From positions 48,501-112,500 of the forward strand of contig JANTQF010000099.1 of assembly GCA_032988165.1 (NCBI GenBank): a DNA stretch of 64,000 bases. The letters are read 5' to 3'. Source of the stretch: Emmonsiellopsis sp. PD_33 (Eukaryota; Ascomycota; Eurotiomycetes; Onygenales; Ajellomycetaceae). Below the pieces are notes generated by a model. That model did no database searches. It was not told the DNA's origin and saw nothing but the letters and a program-made list of their open reading frames with translations. The position numbers and the translations under genes were made by a program. Each line of letters begins with the position of its first letter. The first letter of the stretch is position 1. Below, piece after piece: positions 12,387-22,692 of this stretch.

Positions 12387-13430
12387 TCATGGAGACCGAT
12401 CCTGGCATCTGATCGCATTCCATTTCCTTTCTGGAGCGGATGTAACAGGAGCCACGTTGTCGAGGGCATTGTGAATTTCCTTAAGGTGGTAATTCAGTTC
12501 TGGACATTGGTCTTGCTCCGATTCCAAACCCGGTGATCTGATTGTATTTATCATTGGCATAGGTTGTCAGAAACTTTCCTTTATCCGCTTCATGATCCAT
12601 TTCTTGAATGAGGAGAGAAAAGAAAACAACCACATACACCATCAGCCGACAAGCACACTCTTCTTCCTCAATATAAACTGAACCGGTATCCTTCAATTTA
12701 TAAGGATCTAAAGAAGAAAGAGCAAAAGTTAGGCATTTTCTTTCCTCTCGGAATCTTTCTCCCGGTGAGATATTGGCCGTGTAATTTAGATGGGAGCTAC
12801 ATAACCGGGCCCTTACGCTTACGTCAGCTATGCTCTACGTTACGCGCTGTATGGACCCTCATATATGAGGGTCCGCCATCTCAACGTTAACCGCCATCTC
12901 AACATCAAATTTCACCTTTAAAATTGAATAACTCCCCAATGCAATGACTTCCTGGTATATTTTAATAGAGAATTAAATCTCTGAATCACTGGCTTTAATT
13001 ACTAACAGTAAAAATTAAATTTAATGGTTTTCTCAGGAAGATATGGGATTTCTTATTTCCATTTATGAGACCAGCATGATAACTAGAACTCCTGGACTTT
13101 AATAACCAGCTGAGACTGAAGGATTAGTGTAGATATTATCTATCTCTGTTGGGGAGTTATTCAATTTTAAAGGTGAAATTTGATGTTGAGATGGCGGTTA
13201 ACGTTGAGATGGCGGACCCTCATATATGAGGGTCCGTACAGCGCTTAGCATAGTGGTGGTGGTGGTTATGTAAGCGTAAGGGCCCTGTTACAGCAAGTTG
13301 TCAGTCGGTTAGCTGTCAGGTCAACACAGTCCCCTTTTTTATGAGGCTTTTCGCATATTTTTATTGTGCATTTAGGATCCTCGGCGGAGGATAGCAGGGA
13401 AAATAGTGGTAACAGGAGAAACTGTTTCAT
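12387..13430 (-). CDS. small secreted eight-cysteine protein A (intron 1 contains a MITE)
   Basis: Proposed exons are 13430..13292, 12707..12638 and 12537..12387, giving 119 residues. The start MKQFLLLPLFSLLSSA is a signal peptide. The mature part carries eight cysteines spaced C-x4-C-x8-C-x10-C-x17-C-x-C, then two more (DQC, IRC). Nothing in it matches a family I know. It is a paralog of the gene at 14676..15240: both share CT[IV]x[IV]C, both have exactly 17 residues between Cys4 and Cys5, exon 2 is 70 nt in both, and intron phases (1, then 2) are identical. A 485-bp MITE lies in intron 1 immediately after the exon-1 boundary and changes the donor from an inferred GTATGT to GTAACA. If that donor still works, the gene is intact with an intron of 584 nt. 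If not, translation runs into the MITE and stops at 13266, losing four cysteines. Role unknown; a secreted effector-like or antimicrobial protein is only a guess. Confidence 0.65.
12853..12874. repeat. 22-bp perfect palindrome in left MITE arm
   Basis: A perfect palindrome beginning GGACCCTCATA, centred on ATAT. The identical palindrome occurs in the right arm at 13214-13235. Confidence 0.95.
13214..13235. repeat. 22-bp perfect palindrome in right MITE arm
   Basis: Identical to 12853-12874. Each arm can therefore form its own hairpin as well as pair with the other arm. Confidence 0.95.
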
Positions 13431-14675
13431 CTTTCTAGAGGTCGACGCTGGGTGAGTTGTTGGCAAGTGTTGGCTCGAGGGAAAGGGTATGGAGAGGGAG
13501 CGAGGGAGGGAGAGAGAATAAATAAATCTGTCTACAGAAGCAAAAGTCAGGCGGAAACAGGGGGACTTTTTATATTCCAGGGAAATGCGTATACACCCGA
13601 TCTTCGACCAACATGTTGCTTACCTCCGTATTGATGGTTCCCGATATTTACTACTTTCAACCGGAGATCTCCCAACTGACGTCGTATAAGACCAACAACT
13701 ATATACAGGTCCGACCAACCTGCCAACAGGTTCTCCCCCGACACTTGGTTTTTATAGGATAATGATTTGATATTTACAAAGAGCTGTGCGCCCAATCTAT
13801 TCCACCCTGAAACAATACCCGCCAACGTTGGTTCCCATCTAATCCTATCAAGTAGAATATTAAATAAACCATATATCCAACAGTTGATCCTAGTATTTCG
13901 ACTACCACACAGATTTTGTCCCCCGTCTATATTTCTCCCATTTTCATATGGGTTGTAGAGTAGCTGTAAGCCTTTTTGCTGTCTATCCGATATCCTGTGC
14001 GGTGTTTCACCAACCCAACATCTCGAGAATTAATGTCTCTTCGGGTATGAAATAGTGCTCGTATCCCCTGGTCAGCGAACATTGTTCGTTTCTTTTAAGC
14101 ATATGTTTCTATCAGAATATATTCAGAAATGTATAGGTGCAACAATTTGCTCAGGGGTATAGAGTACAAGTATATTCTACCTAATAATACCCAACCATAA
14201 TAGGTAGATACTCATCCGACAATTTCAGTTAATGAAAGAACGTTCTACGTAAGGTAGATATGGATACTAACTGCTAGGGAAAGTTTTGGTATTAGGTAAG
14301 GAGCGAAGATACATCTAATTAAGCGAAAGGAGACAAACAAGAAACAATCCTTTTTTTCTTCTGGTTTTTGGCACATGAGGTGCAAACGAATAAACGAACG
14401 AGAGGGTACAAAAAAGCAGTGAAATCTAAATGGAGCAGAACGTTGGAAGGAAATTCATCTGGCATAAATAGAATCTGGGGGGTAATCAAGAGACTGGCGA
14501 TTCAAGGAAAAACAACAGGGGGGCGCAGAGGAAGAAATGCGAAGGGGACAGCGGGGAGACGTGGTTCGTGGCTGGCTTCGTCTCCTCACTGTCCAGATGT
14601 CCGATTGATGTATATGATTGTTTTCATATAACTTTTAAAAGCCGTCCCGCCATTTGGCAGGTTTGATAGCCATGC
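13431..14675. other. intergenic region between the two secreted-protein paralogs
   Basis: This holds the promoter of secreted protein A and the 3' flank of protein B. The stretch at about 13560-13960 has repeated GACCAAC/CCAAC-type words and may be old repeat DNA, but I could not find element ends. No third copy of the cysteine-rich family was found here. Confidence 0.45.
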
Positions 14676-15240
14676 TCATACTATTGTGCAGCTTAATCTT
14701 TTGGCCTTGTTCTCCGCTTTGAAATCTTTGAGGTCGTTGATTCCTGGATGAGTGATTCTATCTACTAAAGGCTTTCCACAATCGTCCAACCTGGGTATTG
14801 ATTTGCCATATTAGCTTATTGGTTTCACTATGTTGGGAGAAATGTGTGTGGATGCCTTTCAGCAAATCTTTATGATGAAGGGGGGGTTTGAAGTCAACAT
14901 ACTCTGAGAGGAGGCATTTGCAGCCCTGTTCCTTGACAAAGATTGCGTTGATCGGCTTAGCACCAACATCCCCTAAGGAGGAAAAATATTGGTTAGTTCT
15001 CCAAGATGTCATAAAGGGGGGAATTTAGTTGGGATGATGAGATTAACTCCACATACTGCATTGGCCCATCTCGCTGTCGGTTTTAAACACCACCTCATCC
15101 TGGCAATCCTTCCCGACCATATCGGCGCAGACTGAGACGGTACACACGGACTCCTTTACGGGATATTTAAAGTAACTTCCACCAGCCAGAACAGCCTGTA
15201 GAAGGGACAGTCCCGAAATAATGAGAATGGCAGTCTTCAT
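14676..15240 (-). CDS. small secreted eight-cysteine protein B
   Basis: Exons 15240..15057, 14972..14903 and 14790..14676 give 122 residues. The start MKTAILIISGLSLLQAVLAG is a clear signal peptide. The mature protein has eight cysteines: C-x4-C-x7-C-x14-C-x17-C-x-C followed by DDC and LSC near the C-terminus. Both introns have GTATGT donors, and acceptors are CTTAG and CCCAG. Reading through the second donor instead gives a 132-residue form with only six cysteines. I prefer the spliced form because it restores an even number of cysteines and matches the layout of the paralog at 12387..13430. No known family is recognised. The two genes lie in tandem on the same strand, 1.2 kb apart, consistent with an old local duplication followed by strong divergence. 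Confidence 0.72.
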
Positions 15241-16575
15241 AATGAATGCAGGGCTGAAAGGATCAGGTGAATCTGTAAACGAAGGCTTTGAAATCTTGAT
15301 ATGAGAAGGAAAGATATTGAATAAGTTGTCACTTGGTAGATTAATCAAGAAATGCCATACGGGATGACTACCCACATATTTATGCGTTTTTTTTTCTATA
15401 TCCCAAGTCATTAACATCTATATTAATTTGCCTTCTATTTGCCTCTCCTTTCCCTAGGTGGACTTCTAAGTACCAGAAGAAATCACTGCGGAGACGGTGA
15501 TGTTTCGTCGCAGTCCTTTGTCTCTTATTCTCTTCTTCACTCCTCTGTTCTATGTGGCTTTCTCCATCTGTTTCACATGTAATCTTTAACCATCAGAAAT
15601 TCTTAGCTGAAGAGGTCAAAGTTCCAACAACCATTATGGAGTTCAAAGGCTCTAACACATATATCTTTATGTGATGTACATGTACATAATGGGAGTGGTT
15701 TCAATCACTAAATTGAAGTAGGAGTAACATCATCCAACATTGTCATTGAAGGTCTTTGTAATATGTAGATGAAAGAGAATGAAAGAATATAATGAGTTGT
15801 CTCAAAAATTTTTGCCACATTAAACCTCATTGATATCTCGTTCTCTTCTACCCATGGACCAGGAGGCGAGTTACGATAGTTTGGTATGTCCCTAACTTAT
15901 GAAGACGCCCCAAGCTGATCTTTATGCAAAATCATCTCACGCAGCCTGATAGGGCCATGAAGGGAATTTCCTTTTCTTCATTGGGAGATTGTGACTGTTT
16001 CGCGTTATGCCCTTTGCCTTGACGAGTGGCTAAAGGATAAAGAGCGCTGTTGGCCATCGCCGCATACTCATCAGACAGGGGGTACGACGGATATAGGAGT
16101 TACTAGGGTTGACCTGGGGAATTTGAAAAGTGGTTCAGGAATGAACATAATGAACATAACTGGACAAGGATTAGCCGCCCATAGAATTGGGGCGGGGGGG
16201 GGGAGCGGATTTCAGCTTGATCCTCCTAGATCAAAGGGGGTGTATGCATAATCTAGCACAGCCCTTGGGATTCAATGTATATCCACGTCTTAGCTAGCTA
16301 TTCTCAATCTAGACATTCGTGCACCCTAAAAAGTGGGTATTGATTTGAGCTGGCAACATGAGCGGGTTATTCATTGTGAGCGGTAAAATAGAGAAAATAT
16401 GGCGGTAACGGGAGGAAAAGAGATGTAATCTTCTCAGAAAATGCGGATTGACTTGTGTTGAGTAACCATAACAGATGAGAGATTGTTGATATATTCCCTA
16501 ATATCATCCCCATGTTTATCACTAGCCGAGCCTTTCTTTCTGAATAGGTACACGAAGAAGTACATACAGAGGTAT
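15241..16575. other. intergenic region upstream of secreted protein B
   Basis: Contains the promoter of secreted protein B and the 3' flank of the MYND gene. 15511-15838 is an AT-rich stretch with no CpG, unlike its surroundings. A G run lies at about 16192-16204. No credible gene. Confidence 0.5.
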
Positions 16576-17607
16576 CTATCCGTAAACAAATTCGTCGATG
16601 CAATCCAGGGCACCAGGTGTTTCCTCCCAGGAAGGGTATATATACTTCAGCATTGCCTCTACTTCCGACTCACTCCCAGGCGAGTAAGAGGTGGGACATG
16701 CGTCCAAATATGGATAGGGGTCCAGCATACAGTCCCAGAAGAACTCGTTCGCTTCTCCAATTGCTCTAAAGAGCTCAGGGATCTGGGAGCTCAACGATTT
16801 GATGGCTTCGCTGTGGTCGTCGCGTTCTAGGATTTGTCTGTTGTTGGCAATTATAGGGCTGCGGAGTAAATGGCCGCGGACATTATCTCGGAGTTCACGG
16901 GGAAGCCTGCCTTCGATAGCGAGGGTTGAGTTCTGCAAGTCTCTTAGGTCAAGAAGCAACCTGATCTTCAGCAGCAGAACACCGGAAATAAGGCCGAGAT
17001 CGAGAAATCTATGGCAAAGGTAGTCGGCAGATTCAAAGACATCCGCGTCCTTGACGTCCAGAAATGGATTGTCCATATTCCCCCAATCATAATGACCATC
17101 CTGCCCAGTTGTCTCGTACCACTTGACAAAATCATAGCAATCCTGGTCCAAGCCTAACCGCAACATCATTCCTGGCATCATGGAACGGATCCCCATGTTA
17201 TCCGACCGGCACAGACGCAGCAAATCTCTGCTTTCATCCAGCTGCATCTTAACGGATTCGAGCGTATTGACTTCCAATAGGGCATGGAGGAAGCCACTTC
17301 GAGCACGCATGTAATCACGGGTCTCCCATATTCCCCAGAAGTGGCCGACGCTAGTCTCGAAGACATTTTCAGGTAGGAACAGGTCCGGAGGGCTTTCGCG
17401 TAATCGTCTCTCTTCGGCAGCGACTTTTTCGCGGGTCTTTGCGATCTTGTTGCAGGATCTTTTATGTTCGTCGCGGTCATTGACTTGATGCTCGCGGCTA
17501 CAATAGAACACCACCCTGCAGCGCGAGCAACGAAGAGATTGCCCTTGCTTCTCGCAGAAGCCGCATCGTTTTGGTGCTAGCTCGAGAGGTTCGATGGGCA
17601 TATCCAT
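16576..17607 (-). CDS. MYND-type zinc finger protein
   Basis: Single-exon gene of 343 residues. An N-terminal MYND finger is complete at residues 15-52: Cys15-x2-Cys18, Cys27-x2-Cys30, Cys36-x3-His40 and His48-x3-Cys52. MYND fingers bind two zinc ions and usually mediate protein contacts with proline-rich partners. The remaining ~290 residues are mostly helical in character, without a SET domain or other catalytic motif I recognise, so this is not an obvious SMYD methyltransferase. Fungal genomes carry many MYND proteins of unknown function with this layout. The start is chosen because it is the first ATG and lies just before the finger. Confidence 0.85.
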   Translation of the reverse strand: MDMPIEPLELAPKRCGFCEKQGQSLRCSRCRVVFYCSREHQVNDRDEHKRSCNKIAKTREKVAAEERRLRESPPDLFLPENVFETSVGHFWGIWETRDYMRARSGFLHALLEVNTLESVKMQLDESRDLLRLCRSDNMGIRSMMPGMMLRLGLDQDCYDFVKWYETTGQDGHYDWGNMDNPFLDVKDADVFESADYLCHRFLDLGLISGVLLLKIRLLLDLRDLQNSTLAIEGRLPRELRDNVRGHLLRSPIIANNRQILERDDHSEAIKSLSSQIPELFRAIGEANEFFWDCMLDPYPYLDACPTSYSPGSESEVEAMLKYIYPSWEETPGALDCIDEFVYG

Positions 17608-18298
17608 TGTGGCCGGGAGTCGACTGGGAATGAGAGCTCCCGGGAGATCTGTGTTTTGTTTAGCATTGCCTGGCGTTACGAATGGAATAGACGCGGAAAT
17701 TCAAACATACAGGACAGGACACTTTAACTGCCGCCGCACTCGGTCTCAACTGGAGAAATGTCACACATTGCAGAAGTTGAATCATGATGGATCATGGCAA
17801 GGGAGCAGAGTGGAGGGGCAGCGGTGAGTGGGCCCGACTCTTCGGAATTGGCTCTGATTGGGCGAAGGTGGGGCAGCCAAACAGCGTTTTAGTGACTAGC
17901 GCCAAGTCTAAATGGATGTCATCAAAGGGGCATCATCACAGCATCTAGATAACATTGATAGATCATTCTTTGCCTTTAAATGCAAAAGGTAAAAAGTAAG
18001 AAGGGGGGAAAGGAAAGGTAAGATATTTAAAGATCAATTCTGCAGATGATTGATACCCCCATAAAGTGATACCATGTCATTCAATGAAAGTAACCTCTCA
18101 AGCCATGATCAGTAACTAATTCCCATTACCTCCAATATCATGGGCCTGGTCAAATTATTCGTCACGAAGACTGGCTTGGCAATCCGCATCCTCGGTTCCG
18201 CAAGTAAATATGGACAGGACAACCCAAAAACTTTCTTGGAGAACCAACCAATAAAATACAAGCCGCATGGCGCTCGCTTTGCTCGCTCCCGGCTTGCG

Positions 18299-18370
18299 CC
18301 GCCCCCCCTCCCCCCTCCCCCCTACCGCCCCCGCCCACCCCTATCACCCCGCCCCCAACTCCCCCCGACT
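18299..18370 (-). other. G-quadruplex-prone tract (C-rich on plus strand)
   Basis: The plus strand has many runs of three to seven C separated by one to five bases; the minus strand is therefore G-rich with more than four G-runs. This is a sequence pattern only; no structure is shown. Confidence 0.6.
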
Positions 18371-18392
18371 CCTCCAAGATTTTTGATGGGGT

Positions 18393-18410
18393 GCACGTGA
18401 CATCACGTGA
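18393..18410. promoter_or_regulatory. paired CACGTG (E-box) motifs
   Basis: Two TCACGTGA-like sites (GCACGTGAC and ATCACGTGA) lie nine bases apart, directly after the C-rich tract. CACGTG is the core bound by fungal bHLH factors such as Cbf1. They sit about 0.8 kb upstream of the MYND gene start; whether they control it is unknown. Confidence 0.45.
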
Positions 18411-18773
18411 TAGTGGAATCTGCTCAAAAAAATCCGTTTTTCTATAATTAAAGAGAGAGATAAATGGGCTTTCGCTTTTGCCTTCCGAGCCTACCCGCCC
18501 GAGCCGTACTGCACAGGGCCGGAGGGAGAAAGGGAAAGGGAAACAAAAAGAGGACAAATGACAGAAAATTTTGTATTTTAAGGGCTCACTGACTTTTCAC
18601 TACCCTGCTATGGGGCATTGGAAGCGATTCCTTAAAAAAAAGGAGGGAGCCTTTGGTCTAGAGTTGTATCAGAAGAGGTAATATGATAGCTAAATGGATT
18701 ATGGCCATGTATATATCAAGGGAGAACGCAATGAAGGTTTGTCATTCATATTTATGATGTATAGTACAGTATA

Positions 18774-18775
<2 letters not shown>

Positions 18776-18806
<31 letters not shown>
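18776..18806. repeat. (AATC)n microsatellite
   Basis: About seven tandem AATC units in non-coding sequence. Confidence 0.9.
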
Positions 18807-18807
<1 letters not shown>

Positions 18808-19409
18808 CCATGTTATGTAAGAGGTATGTACAAGTATATATCTAGTATCCAGCAGTTAATCCGGAAGCGGCCTGTGAAGAGTAGGCTGGCAGTAGGCACC
18901 ACATCAGGTCGAGTCGAAGACAGGTTTTCCTGACTCGATGGGCCATGTGAATTGAATCAGCCTGGTTGTGAGCATAGCGTGCACGATATGGCAGAGTACT
19001 TTGCTGATTGGCAGAGCCAAACCCCATGGAAGCGGCGCATAATGGGCTTAGGGAATATGAGGGTGGTGCGGGCGGCGTAGATGACGGACGGAGAAAAGGC
19101 GCTCAGGGGCATATTGTCGCGATGGGAGGCATGTATGCAGGCGGCAAGAGGGCGCCGGAGGGTGTGGTAATGCGATGGTCTTCGCTGGAGGGAAGGATGC
19201 TCATTTGATCGCGTCTGAAGGCCTGGCTGGAGAACGGGGTGCGTTGGGGGTACAATGTCGCAAGGGCAAGTTCGAGGATGCTATGGGAAAGTTTCGGGTT
19301 TCGTCATGGGGTGAAATGGCTGACTGGCTGACTGATTGACTGAGGTTGGGCGCACGGTCTCGTGTCGATGGTGGCGGGACTGCACTACTCCTACTCACTT
19401 GACACACTC

Positions 19410-21217
19410 CTATCGTAACTCACCTTTCGCATCCGCCGCATGCGCTGCGGCAACATCCAGATCGCTGCTCGAATGCGTATGCATGCTCGTATTAATCTCT
19501 GCAACATCAGGGGGTCCCGCGTAATTTTTGTACCCCCAGACCCAGTACCAGACGGCTGAAATAACGACGAAGCCGAAGAAGACGACAGAACCATAATTCA
19601 TAGTCTCGACTGTGACCTCCATGAAGGTGGGCATACAGAAGAGGGGAATTGCGAGGAGGGTCCATGCTGGAGAGTGAGGGTGATTAGTATGGCTATGTTA
19701 GGCGGATAGGGGGTGTAGGAAGGAAACATACCGAGACAAACAACGTTGCACACCGTGCCCAGCGCACCGAGATTAAAATTTCCAGCAGTGACATCCTTTC
19801 TCCGTCTCAAGATAAGGGACACAGCAACAGGGCAGGCATAGCTCAGCGTCAAAAAGATCACGCCAGCCCCCGAAAACGCATTAAATGCAGCCGTCGACCC
19901 GAAATAGATCAGTCCCAAAAGTAATTCAACAACCATTCCTAAGATCATCGCGTTGAGAGGGATGTCTAGTTTCGAATTAACCTGCTTAACCCAGCGCGAC
20001 CCGGGAATTGCGCCATCGCGCGCAAACGCCCAAGTACATCGCGACGCAGCGGTGACACAGCTAACACCACAGATGATCCCCAGCACGAGCAGCGGGAGCA
20101 ACAACAAGAACGCACCCACGGAATTGCCCGTCGCGGTTTTGATGATGGTAGGCACGGGCTGGCCGGACGCAAGGTTCGCGAGCATGCTGGTGTCAGGGAG
20201 CACGAAAGCCATTGGGATGAGAGTTGCGAGACCGGCGAAGAAGTTGGCGATGACGCCGCCAATGATGGCTTTGGGGACCTGGGTGGCTGGGTCGTGGACC
20301 TCTTCACACATTCTATCATTCAAATTCTGTTAGTAACAATAATTATAATGATAGCGCCCACGTCAACAGAGAGAAAAGGAGCACTCACGAAGTAATCATC
20401 CCAGTCGCAGACAGCGCATACGCCGCCTGCAACAAACCAATACAAAACGACCACCCGTCCGGCCAGCCGCTATTCGGCTCGAAGCCCGTGAACACCCATT
20501 CAGCGGAGCGGCGGCCGCCATCAGCGACGACCAGGATCGTGACAATTAGAGCAGTGAGGCCACCGATTGTCCAGAAGATAGCAGATGTCTGTACATGGCA
20601 GGATGGATGGTAAGCAAGAAAGATAAATAAATACTCATAGAGAGACCGATTCAGTGGAGTGTACGCACCTCGAGAATGGTCAACCACCGATTCCCCAACG
20701 CAGGAATGATATGGGTGACAAGCGTGATCGCCAAAAATATGACATACTGGTGCCATGCCCCGAAATCCGAAGTGATTCCCACTCCGTCCTTATCCGTAAA
20801 CACATTCAAACTCTCGATTAGGAAGGCCGCCGTGACGAAGTTCACCGCGAGAGTGATCGTGATATTACCGGCAACGTAGGACCAGCCACACACCCACGCG
20901 GTGACGCGCCGGCACCAAGGCGGACTGAGCGCAAACGTCTGGTAATACACGCCGCCCGCTGTAGGATAAACGGACGTGATCTCCGCCAACGAGGCAGCCA
21001 CGCACAGCATGATCAGGGAAACCAAGATCCAGCCCCAGACCATGTTTGGGGCTCCGCCGCCGGCCATCGTGTACGACATGGTTGTCGACAGGCCGTAGGG
21101 CACGGAGGCCAGAATGAAGCACATGAACACGACTTGTAGCGTTGAGCGGTTGCGCGGGAGTTCGGGGACGTACCCCAAGTTTTGCAGGCGGGAGTCCGCC
21201 GCTACCTGGGAGGCCAT
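19410..21217 (-). CDS. APC-family amino acid/choline/GABA permease
   Basis: Plasma-membrane transporter of the amino acid-polyamine-organocation family (ACT group, with GABA permease and choline transporter relatives). Exons 21217..20669, 20588..20389, 20312..19732 and 19666..19410 give 528 residues. The N-terminal cytosolic segment has LQNLGYVPELPRNRS, followed by the first helix pair (VVFMCFILASVPYGLS) and the family stretch SLAEITSVYPTAGGVYYQT. Further on come MCEEVHDPATQVPKAI, a consensus between helices, and ASRCTWAFARDGAIPGS. About twelve hydrophobic segments are present. The tail is His/Ser-rich and cytosolic. A GTGAGT word near the stop could be another donor, so the last few residues are uncertain. 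The substrate cannot be set from sequence alone. Confidence 0.9.
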
Positions 21218-22692
21218 GATGAAGTTCGAACGGGGGATAGGACTGTGTTGGTTGGGTGTAAGATCGAGGATCGAATATCAGAACGAGGACGAGGGGCGCG
21301 GCATGTGGAGGGTCGACTGGGGGGGTTCGACAGCACGATGTTGCAATCAACAACGACGACAATATCAGTCTTCTGTACGTATATACAGGAAGTTTTGCTC
21401 CATATAAAATAGGCGATGACTTCTGGAAATGGGGAATGGAGCTCCTTTTCTTTTTTATCCCCTTTCCGTTTTCGATTTTTTTTTTTTTTTCACCTCGAGC
21501 CCAAGAAAGGTGACGTCGGGGGTTTATGAAAATTTGAACCGTGCCACTGGAGTCTGGGATATTCGGACCCCGCTTTTTTTTGGTCTCCGAAGGTTTGGAC
21601 CGGACTCCTGACCTAATTTAGTGACGTCGTAACCGCAAGGTCCTGTTCCCTGCCGCCCGCCATTCATGATTTCGGGGGATCCGAGGCTGAGAAGCATCAT
21701 ATCCTATCAGAGAGCGCGATGCACAGCCAAGAGATGCAGGTGTTGCTCGTCTGACGTGAGGTTTTTTTGTTTTTTTTTTTTCTGAACAAAAATGCCGACT
21801 GAAGTTGGCCAAATTCACGTATTATTCCAGCAGAAAATTGCACGTCAACCCGGATGGTTCCTGCAAAGGTTCGGGCTTTCCATTGGATCTCGCGTTTCGA
21901 ATTTGCGGAGCCAAGCAGAGGAATCTGGGAGCACCACAGGGCAGCCGAAGCAAAGATCAAATGGTGCCGCTCTGATTGGGCCGTTTGGCAGCAAATTCTG
22001 TGGTTTTTCAGATGGCGTTGCCGAGATAGAGATGGATCATGGATGGCAAAAAAGTCGAGCCCTTCGCTAACACTAGTCCCAAAGAAGTATCGTCTCATCT
22101 CGGATAAATACACGGCGAGATCCGCTAATTACACGGCCGTAAAGAACCACTAGTAATCAACCCGGTTATCTACGTAAGTTACTGCAAGACCTGCCCGCCA
22201 GTACAGTAGTGTCCATGCCTGGGTGTTCTTAGCGGTCATTCTCTAGTGAGACTAGCACTCATCCAATAGATGTTAGCAACAATGCGAATGATAGACAGTA
22301 TCTATACAGAGTAGTGAGTTCAGCGTCTACGGCCTTCAGTATTTTATGTAATTATATGTATAAGCTATACGTAATTTAATCTAGTGGTTTTTTGACTGTG
22401 CAATTAGCGAATCTTGCTGTGGATTTATCCGTCCCCATTTGCCAGCATGCTTTTTTCTGGGCTGCTTGCTAGGTAATGGGCTGAAAATCCCATGGAGTTT
22501 AACTATCCACTTTCAGTGGCTGGAGACCCCTGGAGCAAATAGAATAGCTTCTTTCAATACCGCCCTAGCTTGGGGGGGATACAGAGCGGGACGTTGAAAC
22601 TAATCGAGGCTCTCTCTGGCTATCTGTCTTCTCAGAAGATCGGATCTCAATTTTCTTGCATGGTTTTTTCCATGCTTTTTTGACTGTTAATC
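21218..22692. other. intergenic region between divergent permease and ceramidase genes
   Basis: Divergent promoter region. T-runs at 21478-21491, 21574-21581 and 21763-21781. Small frames at 21790-22150 on both strands overlap and have no family features. Confidence 0.5.

Larger units (their letters stand above)
12804..13288. mobile_element. MITE with TA target duplication (Tc1/mariner-like)
   Basis: Non-coding 485-bp element flanked by TA on both sides (12802-12803 and 13289-13290). The terminal inverted repeat begins ACCGGGCCCTTACGCTTAC on the left and ACAGGGCCCTTACGCTTAC on the reverse of the right, a single mismatch. After a short diverged stretch, which includes a GGT/CCA microsatellite on the right arm, the arms are perfectly complementary for 87 bp (12853-12939 against 13149-13235). 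The centre (about 12940-13148) is AT-rich with no CpG and no open frame. TA duplications and this size suggest a non-autonomous Tc1/mariner/Fot1-type element. The autonomous parent is not in the window. Confidence 0.9.
17608..19409. other. intergenic region with C-rich tract and microsatellite
   Basis: Upstream region of the MYND gene and 3' flank of the permease gene. It contains a strongly C-rich tract (18299-18370), a pair of CACGTG boxes (18393-18410), and an AATC repeat (about 18776-18806). No supported gene. Confidence 0.55.

Noticed and set aside
12481..12637. Read-through of exon 2 in secreted protein A
   Set aside because: The GTATGT donor and ATCAG acceptor yield the shared eight-cysteine layout; the read-through tail has no cysteine.
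14758..14902. Longer exon 2 of secreted protein B giving a 132-residue protein
   Set aside because: It ignores a GTATGT donor at the position also present in the paralog and gives six instead of eight cysteines.
15991..16251. 86-codon plus-strand frame
   Set aside because: Ends in a G-run with Gly-rich low complexity, with no homologous feature or expression signal visible.
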